From positions 1-64,000 of the forward strand of contig JBBRDW010000003.1 in assembly GCA_038203525.1 (NCBI GenBank): 64,000 bases of DNA, given 5' to 3'. Within the stretch, counting starts at the first letter, position 1. Each line of letters starts with the position of its first letter. A program made the position numbers and the translations under genes. The notes beneath the pieces are model-generated. The model was given only the letters and a program-made list of their open reading frames with translations, had not been told where the DNA came from and made no database searches. Origin of the DNA: Limnovirga sp038203525. Its GTDB lineage: Bacteria; Bacteroidota; Bacteroidia; Chitinophagales; Chitinophagaceae. Below, one piece after another: positions 1-9,328 of this stretch.

Positions 1-2
1 TC

Positions 3-167
3 AGCAATACCATTTTTGTACTCGATGTACAGGGCAAAACACTGCTCCAGTTTACTGCAAAAGCTGCCGCCTACACTTTCAGCGTTAGCAGCCTTGCATC
101 CGGCACTTATATGGTAAGGGTAAAAAATGATAATGGCATAGCCACAGAAAAATTTGTAAAACAGTAA
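3..167 (+). CDS. C-terminal end of a T9SS-sorted secreted protein (partial)
   Basis: Only the last 54 residues lie in the window; the gene starts upstream. The reading frame runs from base 3 to a TAA at 165-167. It shows the beta-strand pattern of the type IX secretion type A sorting domain: a strand containing IFVLDVQGK, then LASGTYMVRVKNDNG and a short basic end FVKQ. Such domains direct outer-membrane export by the Por/T9SS machinery in Bacteroidota, followed by removal of the domain. What the protein itself does cannot be seen. A strong terminator follows 24 bases after the stop. Confidence 0.8.
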   Translation, partial: SNTIFVLDVQGKTLLQFTAKAAAYTFSVSSLASGTYMVRVKNDNGIATEKFVKQ

Positions 168-190
168 TTGTTGCGGTTGCAATACCAATA

Positions 191-240
191 AAACAAACCC
201 CGGTATCAATAAAAGATAGCGGGGTTTGTTTTAAATTTTT
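191..240 (+). terminator. Intrinsic terminator after the T9SS-sorted protein
   Basis: A 12-bp perfect stem (191-202 with 220-231) is followed by a T-rich run. It ends the transcript of the partial gene on the left. The T run merges with the outer end of IR-A copy 1. Confidence 0.85.
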
Positions 241-483
241 TGGGCCCGGCAAAATATTTTCATGGCATCACCTCTTGCGTCGCACTCTTGTACTTTTGGT
301 AATACTGCTGAACAATAAAAGTCAATGCTGGTTATAAATGCAGTGGAGATAGTTAATTTTGCAACAGCATATTTATCATTGAAGCTGTAAGCGCCAGCAT
401 CGCACAGTCGAATAATGATTTGCAGTACAAGAGTGCGACGCAACGAAGTAAAATTGAAATACCAATGCCCGGTACAAAAAAAT
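236..483. repeat. IR-A copy 1, paired
   Basis: Outer left end TTTTTTGGGCCCGGC at 236-250; left core at 275-293; right core (reverse complement) at 425-444; outer right end, GCCCGG followed by an A run, at 465-482. The loop between the cores is about 130 bases. It fills the gap between the T9SS protein and pdxH, ending 8 bases before the pdxH start. ORFs inside it are read-through of the repeat. Confidence 0.85.
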
Positions 484-490
484 AAAAATT

Positions 491-1132
491 ATGAACCGCG
501 AAATTGCCGACATACGCAAAGACTACGGATTAAAAACATTAAATGAATGGGATGTTTGCCAGAATGCTTTTGACCAGTTTGACACCTGGTGGAAAGAGGC
601 ACTTAACAGCGAAATACTTGAAGTAAATGCGATGACGCTTGCCACTGCAACCAAAGCAGGTTTGCCATCGGCAAGAATTGTTTTGCTTAAAGATTATGAC
701 CGGCGGGGCTTTGTATTCTTTACCAATTACAACAGCCATAAAGGCCGGCAAATGGAAGATAACCCGCAGGCTGCATTGGTTTTTTTCTGGAAAGAACTGG
801 AACGTCAGGTGCGTATTGAAGGTGCCATAGAAAAGGTGAGCGATGCAGAAAGCGATGCCTATTTTTTTTCGCGGCCGCTAAGCAGCAGAATTGGCGCATG
901 GGCTTCACCACAAAGTGAGGTTATTAATGACAGGGATATACTGGAAGAAAACGTAAAAAACCTCTCCGCACAATTTGGCGATACCGTTGCAAGACCTGCA
1001 CATTGGGGCGGGTACCGGTTAGTACCCACACTTATTGAATTTTGGCAGGGTAGAAGCAGCCGCCTTCACGACAGGATACAATATACCAGGCTACAGGATG
1101 GCGGCTGGAAAATTGAAAGGCTTGCACCATAG
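491..1132 (+). CDS. pdxH: Pyridoxamine 5'-phosphate oxidase
   Basis: Cytosolic FMN enzyme that oxidises pyridoxamine or pyridoxine 5'-phosphate to pyridoxal 5'-phosphate, the last step of vitamin B6 synthesis and salvage. The 213-residue length is normal. Family motifs are in order: RIVLLK (62-67), FFTNYNSHK (77-85), RIGAWASPQS (133-142), HWGGY (171-175), the FWQGR..RLHDR substrate and phosphate motif (185-195), and the terminal ERLAP. The ATG at 491 gives the usual N-terminus. It stands alone between IR-A copy 1 and the convergent ligA. Confidence 0.96.
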   Translation: MNREIADIRKDYGLKTLNEWDVCQNAFDQFDTWWKEALNSEILEVNAMTLATATKAGLPSARIVLLKDYDRRGFVFFTNYNSHKGRQMEDNPQAALVFFWKELERQVRIEGAIEKVSDAESDAYFFSRPLSSRIGAWASPQSEVINDRDILEENVKNLSAQFGDTVARPAHWGGYRLVPTLIEFWQGRSSRLHDRIQYTRLQDGGWKIERLAP

Positions 1133-1171
1133 GCCGCTTTAAAACCGCGGATTGTAAAGAAATATTTTTAT

Positions 1172-3268
1172 TTACTTGGCGGTCAACTGTATAAATTCAT
1201 CTTCACTGATGATCCTGATGGTATTGATTTTTTTGGCTTTCTCGAGTTTGCTGCCAGCATCTTCGCCCACAACAAGATAATTAAGTTTACTGCTTACCCC
1301 ACTTACAATTTTACCGCCCTGGGCTTCGGCAATGGCTTCGGCTTCGTTACGTTTAAGCTTAGCGAGTGTTCCGGTAAAAAGGAATGTTTGGCCTTGCAAA
1401 GCACCGGCCGAAACGGTTTCTTTTTTGGTATTGTTGAGTTGAAGGCCAATTGCGCCTAACTCCCTTAGCATTTCGAGGTTTTGTTCGTTGTGAAAAAAGT
1501 TGAAAATACTTTGTGCAACTTTTACCCCAACATCGTCCATCTCTTTTAACGCATCTTCCGTTTTGGTGGTAAAATCAAAAATATTTTCTACGGCGTTGGA
1601 TAATACTTTGGCAGTTGTTTCGCCAACAAAGCGAATACCCAAACCATAAATAAGCCGGTGTAGCGGCTGTTGCAGGGAGGCTTCAATTGCCAGCTTCAGA
1701 TTATCAATACTTTTCTTTCCAAAACCTTCCAGTTTACCAATTGCATCAAAATCGAGTTTATAAATGCCGGGAATATCTTTTAGTAAACCCAGTTCATAAA
1801 ACTTACGCACATTGGCTTCGCCAAAATTTTTAATATCCATTGCATCTTTGCTCACAAAATGAATAATGCGCTCCATAACCTGGGCTGGGCATTCAATATT
1901 TATACAGCGCCAAACAGCTTCTCCCTCTTCTTTAAAAAGCTGGCTGCTGCAAACGGGGCATTGTTTGGGAAAAACAATTTCGGTCTCACTTCCATTCCTT
2001 AGCTCCGGCAACGATTTTACAATTTGGGGTATTACATCACCAGCTCTTTCAACCAATACATGATCGCCAATTTTTAAATCTTTTTCCTTTATATATTCTT
2101 CATTGTGTACAGAAATACTTGACACCGTAACGCCGCCAATAAAAACAGGATCTAGTTTTGCAACAGGCGTTACCGCACCAGTTCTGCCCACCTGAAATTC
2201 AACAGCTCTTAATACCGTGGTTCCCTGCCTTGCTTTAAACTTAAATGCTATTGCCCAGCGAGGGTGATGCGAGGTCATGCCCATTTTATCCTGCAGTGCA
2301 AACTCATTTACTTTTACCACCATTCCGTCAATTTCATAAGGCAGTGTGTCGCGCATTTCTTCAAAATCGTGCACGTGTTTTATTACTTCATCAATTCCTT
2401 TTAAAACGAGTTTCTCTTTTTGCGGGCTGCGAAAGCCGCAATTCCACAACATTTCCAGCGTATCCGCATGTGTTGGCAGTAAGCTGGCAGCAGTTGGAAC
2501 ATGGTCAAGATTTTCTACATAGTAACTTACCTGATAAAGAAATGCATCCAGGTTTCTTTTAGCTACCTGCCGGGGATCTTTTTGCCTTAAGCTACCGCTT
2601 GCAGCATTGCGCGGGTTGGCCAGCGGTGCTAAACCTTGTTCGGCCAGGCCCTCATTGTATTGTAGAAATGCGTTTTTGGTCATGATGATTTCACCACGAA
2701 TCTCTGCCAGTTGTAAACCATAATTTGAAAATGGCGCTGATAAGGGAATAGAGCGAATCTGCTTTATATTGCCGGTAATATCTTCCCCCTCAACGCCATC
2801 ACCACGGGTAGTACCGCGGGTAAGCAAATCGTTTTCATATATAAGCGATATGCTGGCACCATCGAATTTGGGCTCAACACAATATTCAATTAAATCGAGA
2901 CCGGTAAGTTCGCGGGCCTTGCGGTCAAAATCAAAAAGGTCTTCGGCATTATAGCTATTGTCAAGGCTTAACATTGGCACCAAATGCGGAACAGTAATAA
3001 AAGATGCATTTAAACTGCTCCCGACACGTTGTGTGGGCGAGTCTGATGTAATTAACTCAGGGTGTTCCGCCTCCAGCCGTTGCAGCTGCTTATAAAGCTG
3101 ATCATATTCAGCATCAGCTACAAGGGGGTTGTCTAAAACATAGTACCGGTACTCATGAAACTGCAACACTTTTTTAAGCAGTGTCAAATCTTTTATGTCC
3201 AAATCTTTATTGCCAAAAAAGTGTGTTGTGTTCTCCTGTAACTGCCTTGTTTCTTTTATATTGTACAT
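1172..3268 (-). CDS. ligA: NAD-dependent DNA ligase LigA
   Basis: Seals nicks in duplex DNA using NAD+ during replication and repair. At 698 residues it is complete. Domain order: Ia domain with the HEYRYYVLDNPLVADAEYD NMN-binding region (about 38-56), adenylation domain with EPKFDG and catalytic Lys134, OB fold, four-Cys zinc finger beginning CPVCSSQL, helix-hairpin-helix repeats, and a C-terminal BRCT domain starting near GQTFLFTGTL. The N-terminus is some 20 residues longer than typical; no other in-frame Met is available nearby. It is convergent with pdxH and divergent from the Nudix regulator. Confidence 0.97.
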   Translation of the reverse strand: MYNIKETRQLQENTTHFFGNKDLDIKDLTLLKKVLQFHEYRYYVLDNPLVADAEYDQLYKQLQRLEAEHPELITSDSPTQRVGSSLNASFITVPHLVPMLSLDNSYNAEDLFDFDRKARELTGLDLIEYCVEPKFDGASISLIYENDLLTRGTTRGDGVEGEDITGNIKQIRSIPLSAPFSNYGLQLAEIRGEIIMTKNAFLQYNEGLAEQGLAPLANPRNAASGSLRQKDPRQVAKRNLDAFLYQVSYYVENLDHVPTAASLLPTHADTLEMLWNCGFRSPQKEKLVLKGIDEVIKHVHDFEEMRDTLPYEIDGMVVKVNEFALQDKMGMTSHHPRWAIAFKFKARQGTTVLRAVEFQVGRTGAVTPVAKLDPVFIGGVTVSSISVHNEEYIKEKDLKIGDHVLVERAGDVIPQIVKSLPELRNGSETEIVFPKQCPVCSSQLFKEEGEAVWRCINIECPAQVMERIIHFVSKDAMDIKNFGEANVRKFYELGLLKDIPGIYKLDFDAIGKLEGFGKKSIDNLKLAIEASLQQPLHRLIYGLGIRFVGETTAKVLSNAVENIFDFTTKTEDALKEMDDVGVKVAQSIFNFFHNEQNLEMLRELGAIGLQLNNTKKETVSAGALQGQTFLFTGTLAKLKRNEAEAIAEAQGGKIVSGVSSKLNYLVVGEDAGSKLEKAKKINTIRIISEDEFIQLTAK

Positions 3269-3332
3269 AGCGTAAAATGTGAGCTGGTAAAGTTAAAAGA
3301 GAAAACCACATATCTCTTTTGCGAATTTTTTA

Positions 3333-3351
3333 AAGTGTAAATTGTACACTT
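3333..3351. promoter_or_regulatory. Dyad between ligA and the Nudix regulator, possible operator
   Basis: AAGTGTA and TACACTT (3333-3339 and 3345-3351) form a perfect 7-bp inverted repeat around 5 bases, in the 165-bp divergent gap, 82 bases before the regulator start. Size and position fit a winged-helix dimer site, so self-control by the Nudix regulator is plausible. This is inference from symmetry and position. Confidence 0.4.
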
Positions 3352-3433
3352 CAAGCTTTATTTTATACATTCGGGCGTAATTAATATAAAACTGCTGGAT
3401 TTTTTTACTCGAAATAACAAATGTTTTGCCTAC

Positions 3434-4183
3434 ATGATTATTGAACCAGGTATAGTAAACGATTCTGAAATAAAAGCGACACCTCTAATTACAGATGCCA
3501 AAAAACTTATTGACTCCTACCCCCTGGTTCCAATTACAGTTGACTGTGTAATATTTGGTTTTGATGAAAACGAACTAAAAGTATTGCTTATACGAAGCGA
3601 TCTGGAAATTTTTAAAGAAAAATGGTCGTTGCTAGGTGATGCTGTTAAAGAGAATGAAGTGCTTGATGACGCCGCTAACAGGGTACTGCGCGAAAGAACC
3701 GGAATGGATGATGTTTACCTTGAGCAGGTAAAAGTTTTTAGCCAGCCCGACAGACACCCTGGTGGCCGCGTACTTACCGTAGCCTACTGTTCCCTGCTTA
3801 ATATAGAACACCACCAGTTGAAGAAAATGGATAATGAACTTCACTGGCACAGTATAAAGCATCTAATTGATATGGCGTTTGATCATCAGCAGATCATTGA
3901 TGACTGTTACGGCTGGCTGCAAAAACGTATACAGGAGCATCCCCTTGGTTTTAATCTTTTACCGGAAAAATTTTCGCTGCGTGAATTGCAAAATTTATAC
4001 GAAGCAATCCTGGACATAAAAATGGACCGTAGAAATTTTCGTAAAAAATTCTTTGCAATGGATTTCCTGATAGATACCGGCGAGCTTGAAGACGATGTGC
4101 CACACCGCCCCGGCAAACTGTATCAATTCGACTTTCAAAAATATAGCCGTACCAAGAAAAAATGGAGCGGAATAGATTTTTAA
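3434..4183 (+). CDS. Nudix-domain transcriptional regulator (NrtR/AraR type)
   Basis: Residues 30-165 form a Nudix fold and about 170-249 a winged helix (LPEKFSLRELQNLYEAIL, then a basic RRNFRKKFF segment). This is the architecture of NrtR and Bacteroides AraR, in which the Nudix part senses a small molecule and the winged helix binds DNA. The Nudix box (GDAVKENEV...RVLRERTG, 68-90) has lost the first catalytic Glu of REUXEE (RV instead of RE) and reads ER instead of EE, so it is probably a ligand sensor. No sugar or NAD genes adjoin, so the effector is unknown. Confidence 0.82.
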   Translation: MIIEPGIVNDSEIKATPLITDAKKLIDSYPLVPITVDCVIFGFDENELKVLLIRSDLEIFKEKWSLLGDAVKENEVLDDAANRVLRERTGMDDVYLEQVKVFSQPDRHPGGRVLTVAYCSLLNIEHHQLKKMDNELHWHSIKHLIDMAFDHQQIIDDCYGWLQKRIQEHPLGFNLLPEKFSLRELQNLYEAILDIKMDRRNFRKKFFAMDFLIDTGELEDDVPHRPGKLYQFDFQKYSRTKKKWSGIDF

Positions 4184-4221
4184 AACCTATCCCTAATTTT
4201 TTACTGTTATTTTTTACTAAA

Positions 4222-4464
4222 TTTTTTGGGCCAGTCATTAGGCCATTGTGCACCGTTCCTTGCGTCGCACTCTTGTACATTTGGAATATACAGCAACAGT
4301 TTAAACGTTCACAAGTTCACCCGTTCACGGGTTAAAAAAATATCCTTGACCAAATAACTTGTGAACGCTGAAACTTGTGAGCCCCTGCCGCTTAACTTTA
4401 CCAAAGTACAAGCGTGCGACGCAACTAAAGCCTCACAAAGTGATGATGCCCGGTTCAAAAAAAA
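4222..4464. repeat. IR-A copy 2, paired
   Basis: Outer left TTTTTTGGGCC at 4222-4232, left core 4260-4278, right core 4406-4424 (one base off type 1), outer right GCCCGG and an A run at 4447-4464. Inside the loop the arms continue to pair through a GTTCACAAGTT and AACTTGTGAAC match. It fills the convergent gap between the regulator and the DUF5009-like gene. Confidence 0.85.
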
Positions 4465-4482
4465 TGTATTTAAAATTTAATA

Positions 4483-5661
4483 CTATACTTTTATATAAAT
4501 CTTTTTCCGGTCGAGTAAATAAACGATGAGCCAGTAAAAAGTAATCATACAAATTGCATAAAAGAGAGAACCTATTCTTAAATCTGTGGCAATATTTTTA
4601 CAAACATTTTCATAAAACCAGCTAAACGGTGAGAGATAAAATGGTTTGCCTGTTTCAGACAAACCGTGGCTAATTCTAATAAGCCCAAGCAATCTTGGCA
4701 ACAAGCCGCTAAGTACAAAAATAAAAAGAGGGTTCTTGCCAAACACGTCGAAAAAACGGCTTACCGGGCCTTTATAATTTTTAAATTCTATTAGAAAAAT
4801 CAGCACACTTAAAGTTATTATAGCAAGTCCTGAGGTATAAATAACATAACTGCCGGTCCATATTTTTTTATTGATGGGGAATACCATATCCCACAAAAAA
4901 CCTGCAAACACAAGCACGGCACCTGCAACAAAAAGGTTGCTGAGCATTTCGTAAGATTTGCCTTTGAGTTGAATATATTGCCCGGCAAGGTAGCCTGCAA
5001 TTACCTGCACAATTGGGGAAAACAAACTACCCAAACCCTCGGGGTCGAATGCTATGCCCTCGCCATGATACATGTGGGCTGATCCTAAAACCGCTTTATC
5101 TATATGCGTTCCAAAAAAACCTGATAAGCTATAAGGATCGCCGTTTGCACCAAAGGCATAACACAGCAACCAGTAACCCAGCAATAATATTACGCTGATC
5201 AGGTAAACGCTACCCGTTTTAAAAAAATAAACTATTAGCGATGCAAAAAAATAGCAGAGTGCAATGCGCTGCAATACACCCAGTATACGAATGCCATGCA
5301 AAATGCCATCAGGTGCCGTCCACTCCCATGATTTAAAAACGAGGGTATCGTTCTGCCACATTACAAAGGGGCTCCAGTTAAGGAATAAGCCAGTAAGAAA
5401 AATAAGTAGTGTTCTTTTAATTATTTTTCTTAGAAAAACAGCACTACCAGCCTGTTGAAAGGCCGGCATTACAAAAGCCATCGCATTACCAACCGCAAAA
5501 AGAAAAAATGGAAACACCAAATCGGTTGGCGTGCAGCCATGCCAAACCGCATGATCGAGTGGCGCATAGATATGCTCCCAGGAGCCGGGATTATTTACCA
5601 ATATCATTAGTGCTACCGTAGCACCACGAAAAACATCGAGTGAATAATACCGCTGTTTCAT
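4483..5661 (-). CDS. DUF5009/NagX-like multipass membrane acyltransferase
   Basis: Inner-membrane protein with about ten hydrophobic segments. The N-terminus RYYSLDVFRGATVALMILVNN followed by HGCTPTDLVFPFFLFAVGNAM matches the heparan-alpha-glucosaminide N-acetyltransferase-like family (DUF5009, NagX), thought to move acetyl groups onto sugars across the membrane or to support amino-sugar uptake. The ATG at 5661 is chosen because it places MKQRYYSLDVFRG at the N-terminus as in relatives; a start at 5715 would add 18 atypical residues. It follows a methyltransferase gene by 57 bases and is probably co-transcribed. Confidence 0.8.
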   Translation of the reverse strand: MKQRYYSLDVFRGATVALMILVNNPGSWEHIYAPLDHAVWHGCTPTDLVFPFFLFAVGNAMAFVMPAFQQAGSAVFLRKIIKRTLLIFLTGLFLNWSPFVMWQNDTLVFKSWEWTAPDGILHGIRILGVLQRIALCYFFASLIVYFFKTGSVYLISVILLLGYWLLCYAFGANGDPYSLSGFFGTHIDKAVLGSAHMYHGEGIAFDPEGLGSLFSPIVQVIAGYLAGQYIQLKGKSYEMLSNLFVAGAVLVFAGFLWDMVFPINKKIWTGSYVIYTSGLAIITLSVLIFLIEFKNYKGPVSRFFDVFGKNPLFIFVLSGLLPRLLGLIRISHGLSETGKPFYLSPFSWFYENVCKNIATDLRIGSLFYAICMITFYWLIVYLLDRKKIYIKV

Positions 5662-5718
5662 AATGGTAGAAGCTAGTTTTAAGCAAGTTGATAAAGATAA
5701 CGCAACACTATGCAAAAC

Positions 5719-6504
5719 TTACTTTGTTACAGCAACAATAATGTGATCGTTGGTGCGGCTTGTTTTTAAAACCACCCGAAGTTTAAAATAATTACAAACC
5801 TGATCCAGCAGATCAAGATCAAATACGTGGTGATGCAGGCACCTGTTATCAAAATTATTTTCACTTCTCATCTTAAAATTTTCAAAAGAACCGGCAAGCG
5901 GATCGTACTTCAGATCGTGTAGTTTTAATATCTCCGGCAGGTGGGTAAGATCGGTTTCATTTACATTATTTCGGTAATCGCTCACCAAATGTTCAAACAG
6001 TGTTACCGGCCTTTTATGGTCAAAGTTGCTTTCTTTGCGTGGCAGTATCAATAAAATAGATCCCCCGGCGGGTTTAAGTAATTTTATCCAGTTCTCCACT
6101 GCTTTTAAGGGATTGGCAATATGCTCCAGGCTGTTGCAGGAGAGAATAAAATCGTATTTTTTCTGCGGAATTTTTTCTACCCCCACCGCATCGCAAATGT
6201 ATTGTGTACCTGTTTTACCTTGTTGGTAATGGTAGGTTATGCCTTCGGTTAGATTACCTTCCCAAACGGTGCTGGCACTAAAGTTGCAGCCATCTACACT
6301 ACCTGCAATTGGGTATATAGGCATGTACCCTCCTTTTCTAAAAAAACCGCTTGGCCCGCCAATTTCAATACCGGATTTATGCTGAAACAATGGTACTAAA
6401 CTGCCGAAGTTTGTAAGCCTGGGCAAAAAAATCTTTTCGCATAAAATGCGTATGAGTATACCAGGCTTTTTGCTTTTTACCAGCAAAATAATACTATTCA
6501 TCAT
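5719..6504 (-). CDS. Class I SAM-dependent methyltransferase
   Basis: 261 residues. Motif I is SGIEIGGPSGFF (about 44-55) and the post-motif region is DFILSCNSLEHIANPLKA, followed by LLKPAGGSILLILP, as in the type 11 methyltransferase fold. The substrate cannot be read from sequence; proteins of this kind often modify sugars or lipids near polysaccharide genes, and the polysaccharide cluster begins just to the right on the other strand. A second Met directly follows the first, so the start is uncertain by one codon. Confidence 0.75.
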   Translation of the reverse strand: MMNSIILLVKSKKPGILIRILCEKIFLPRLTNFGSLVPLFQHKSGIEIGGPSGFFRKGGYMPIYPIAGSVDGCNFSASTVWEGNLTEGITYHYQQGKTGTQYICDAVGVEKIPQKKYDFILSCNSLEHIANPLKAVENWIKLLKPAGGSILLILPRKESNFDHKRPVTLFEHLVSDYRNNVNETDLTHLPEILKLHDLKYDPLAGSFENFKMRSENNFDNRCLHHHVFDLDLLDQVCNYFKLRVVLKTSRTNDHIIVAVTK

Positions 6505-6520
6505 TTGAGCTTAATTATGA

Positions 6521-6806
6521 TTATGTACCGGGCAAAAGTAATTCTATTAAACTCCGGTTGCGTCGCACTCTTTTACTTTATAACCATATTGACCAACTCA
6601 AACCAGCATTGTTATTCTAAATAAGTATTGAAAAACAAAGTTAAGTGCAGGGGGTAAAGAGCAAAGTACCACCTGTCAAAATCCCTATATTTGCCGCGGC
6701 TATATTCTTATTGCCATTTTGCGCGTTGTACAATAGCCGAACTAAAAGCCGAAGAGTGCGACGCAACAGGTGATGCCCAAAGATATTATGCCGGGCCACA
6801 AAAAAA
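6521..6806. repeat. IR-A copy 3, paired
   Basis: Outer left GTACCGGGC at 6525-6533, left core 6557-6576 (ends TTTTAC), right core 6751-6767 (truncated at its inner end), outer right GCCGGGCC and an A run at 6790-6806. It lies between the divergent methyltransferase and exporter genes, one of the few copies upstream of genes. A TATATTTG -7-like box at 6686-6693 sits in its loop and could serve the exporter. Confidence 0.8.
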
Positions 6807-6880
6807 GTATTTTAACATAGCCGGGGCATTTTATTAAAAAAATGCGATGGCTTTATTTAAAAAGATTTCACAAGTTTTAT

Positions 6881-9328
6881 ATGAGAAAAATTTTTCTTTT
6901 ACTCTTTATCGCAATCACCTCAATTGCAGCAAATGCACAGCAACTGCTGCAGACAGACCTGAGACAGATTGACGTGGATAAATTAAGCGACGATGAGATT
7001 ATTTACTATTACAACCGCATGCAGCAGGCAGGAGTTTCGCTTGACCAGGCGATGCAAATAGCGGCCTCCCGCGGAATGTCAAAAGACGAATTAGACAAAC
7101 TGCAAAAACGTATACAACAAATAAACTCCGGACAAAAGTCAGTTACGCCCGGTACAAAAAACAGTAGACCTGACTCTGTTACAACAAGCCGGAGTGAAAA
7201 CCAGCAAAAGTTTAGTGAACAGGACGAAAAATACGATAAACGGATATTTGGTTCAGATCTTTTTCGCAGTTCATCCGTTTCTTTTGAACCCAATCTGCGG
7301 ATAGCTACGCCGGCAAACTATGTACTAGGCCCCGATGATGAACTTAGTATAAACGTGTATGGAAATTCTGAAACCAAATACAATTTAAAAGTAACACCAG
7401 AAGGTAGTATTTATATACCCAATGCAGGTCCTGTTTTTGTTTCGGGCTTAACAGTGGAAGATGCCACTTCAAAAATTAAAGCCAAACTTGCAGGTACAAT
7501 TTACAAGGCCATAAACACCGGTAATACCAAGGTGCAGGTTAACTTGGGTAACATACGAAGCATACGCGTAACGATTATAGGCGAAGCAAAAAAGCCGGGC
7601 AGCTATACTGTATCCTCGCTTTCTACGGTGTTCAATGCACTTTATTTATGCGGCGGTCCAAATAACAATGGTTCTTACCGTGCTATTGAACTGGTAAGAA
7701 ACAACAAAGTAGTAAGCATAATTGACATTTACAGCTTTTTGCTGAAAGGCAGTATGGCGGGTAACCTTCGGCTTATGGATCAGGATGTAATAAGAATCCC
7801 CTATTACCAGTCAAGGGTAAACATAGCCGGGGAAATAAAGAGACCCGGAATATTCGAAATTAATGAAGGCGATAAATTGCTTTCTATTTTCAGTGCCGCA
7901 GGAGGATTTACAGATTCAGCTTACAGGAATTCCGTAAAAATAACAAGGCTTACAGATCGAGAAAGAAGTGTATCGGATGTACTATCAGACAGTTTTAGCA
8001 GCTATACGTTAAGGGGAGGTGACTCCATCAATATTGGTAAGGTATTGAACCGGTACACTAACCGGGTAAAGATTGATGGAGCCATAAACAGGCCGGGCGA
8101 ATTTGAATTATCCGATGGGCTTACGCTGAAAGGGCTTATAGAAAAAGCAGATGGCCTGCGTAAAGATGCATATCTGATACGTGGGCTAATTACAAGACTT
8201 AAAGATAATCTTGATGTGGAAGTTGTTTCTTTCGACCCAGGAGCGATAATGGCCGGTGAACAGCCTGATATTTTGTTAAAAAAAGAAGATGATATTTCAA
8301 TTAGCTCAATTAAGGACCTTAAGGATAAATTCACTTTTTCGGTTCAGGGCGAGGTGAGAAAGCCAGGACTCTACGACTTTAAAGACAGCACCAGCATTAA
8401 AGACCTCGTATTTGCAGCAGGGGGGTTTACAGAAGCCGCAACAGCAAAACGGATAGAAGTAGCAAGGCGTGTTACCAATGCAGATGTAAATGCAACTTCT
8501 ACAGAGATAGCCAAAATAATACAACTGGATGCAGAAAAAGACCTTTCGGTCTCTGGCGGAGACTTTTATCTTAAGCCCTTTGACGTAGTAATTGTACGAA
8601 ACAACCCGGGGTATTATACCCAGAGAACCGTAATAGTAGATGGAGAAGTATTGTACCCCGGACCTTATATTATAAATTCGAATGATGAGAGGCTGAGCAA
8701 TATTATCGAAAGGGCTGGCGGTTTTAAAAATACAGCAGACCCTTCGGCTGCATCTTTAAAAAGACTAAATCTAATGAGCCCCCAGTCGGAAATTAAACTT
8801 CGAAAGATTGAAAAAATAGCCATCTCGCAAAACAGCAGAGATACTTCTTCTGCAGACTCACTAGCAAAAGAAGGCGTAAGACCTTACGACCTTATTGGTA
8901 TAAACCTGGAAGAAGTTTTAAAAACACCGGGCATTACCAATGACCTTATTCTTGAAAACGGCGACGTGGTTTTTGTTCCCAAAAAAAACCAGGCAGTAAA
9001 AGTGCGCGGAGAGGTATTATTTCCAACTCAATTTGCATTTCAGGAAAACAAAAACATGAAATATTATATTGGAAAGGCAGGTGGTTTCTCCAGCAACGCT
9101 GTTAAGAGAAAGTCTTTTGTTTTAGGTACCAATGGAAATGCGAGAAAAGTGAAGAGTTTTCTATTCATAAAAACATATCCTGAAATATTTGGCGGCGATG
9201 AAATATTCGTACCCAAAACGCCTGATAAAAAGGGCTCCGGATTAAGCACGGCTGAGATTATCGGGATTTCTACGGCGGTCGCTTCTCTTGCGTCTGTTGT
9301 AATTGCTTTACTTAATATTACAAAATAA
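6881..9328 (+). CDS. Polysaccharide export outer-membrane protein with multiple SLBB domains
   Basis: Wza-like exporter component that would form the outer-membrane and periplasmic channel for capsule or exopolysaccharide. The ATG at 6881 gives a clear signal peptide (MRKIFLLLFIAITSIAANA); the upstream ATG at 6842 would bury it. A charged, low-complexity region precedes the Poly_export domain (YVLGPDDELSINVYGN...), then about six SLBB repeats recognisable by recurring INRPG/VRKPG/IKRPG glycine turns and AGGF motifs. A C-terminal hydrophobic helix (about 20 residues before the end) ends the protein. The 815-residue size fits the long Bacteroidota form. It overlaps wzz by one base. Confidence 0.9.
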   Translation: MRKIFLLLFIAITSIAANAQQLLQTDLRQIDVDKLSDDEIIYYYNRMQQAGVSLDQAMQIAASRGMSKDELDKLQKRIQQINSGQKSVTPGTKNSRPDSVTTSRSENQQKFSEQDEKYDKRIFGSDLFRSSSVSFEPNLRIATPANYVLGPDDELSINVYGNSETKYNLKVTPEGSIYIPNAGPVFVSGLTVEDATSKIKAKLAGTIYKAINTGNTKVQVNLGNIRSIRVTIIGEAKKPGSYTVSSLSTVFNALYLCGGPNNNGSYRAIELVRNNKVVSIIDIYSFLLKGSMAGNLRLMDQDVIRIPYYQSRVNIAGEIKRPGIFEINEGDKLLSIFSAAGGFTDSAYRNSVKITRLTDRERSVSDVLSDSFSSYTLRGGDSINIGKVLNRYTNRVKIDGAINRPGEFELSDGLTLKGLIEKADGLRKDAYLIRGLITRLKDNLDVEVVSFDPGAIMAGEQPDILLKKEDDISISSIKDLKDKFTFSVQGEVRKPGLYDFKDSTSIKDLVFAAGGFTEAATAKRIEVARRVTNADVNATSTEIAKIIQLDAEKDLSVSGGDFYLKPFDVVIVRNNPGYYTQRTVIVDGEVLYPGPYIINSNDERLSNIIERAGGFKNTADPSAASLKRLNLMSPQSEIKLRKIEKIAISQNSRDTSSADSLAKEGVRPYDLIGINLEEVLKTPGITNDLILENGDVVFVPKKNQAVKVRGEVLFPTQFAFQENKNMKYYIGKAGGFSSNAVKRKSFVLGTNGNARKVKSFLFIKTYPEIFGGDEIFVPKTPDKKGSGLSTAEIIGISTAVASLASVVIALLNITK

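Noticed and set aside
231..443. ORF inside IR-A copy 1, minus strand
   Set aside because: It is read-through of the repeat arms and loop; similar ORFs appear in other copies with unrelated residues.
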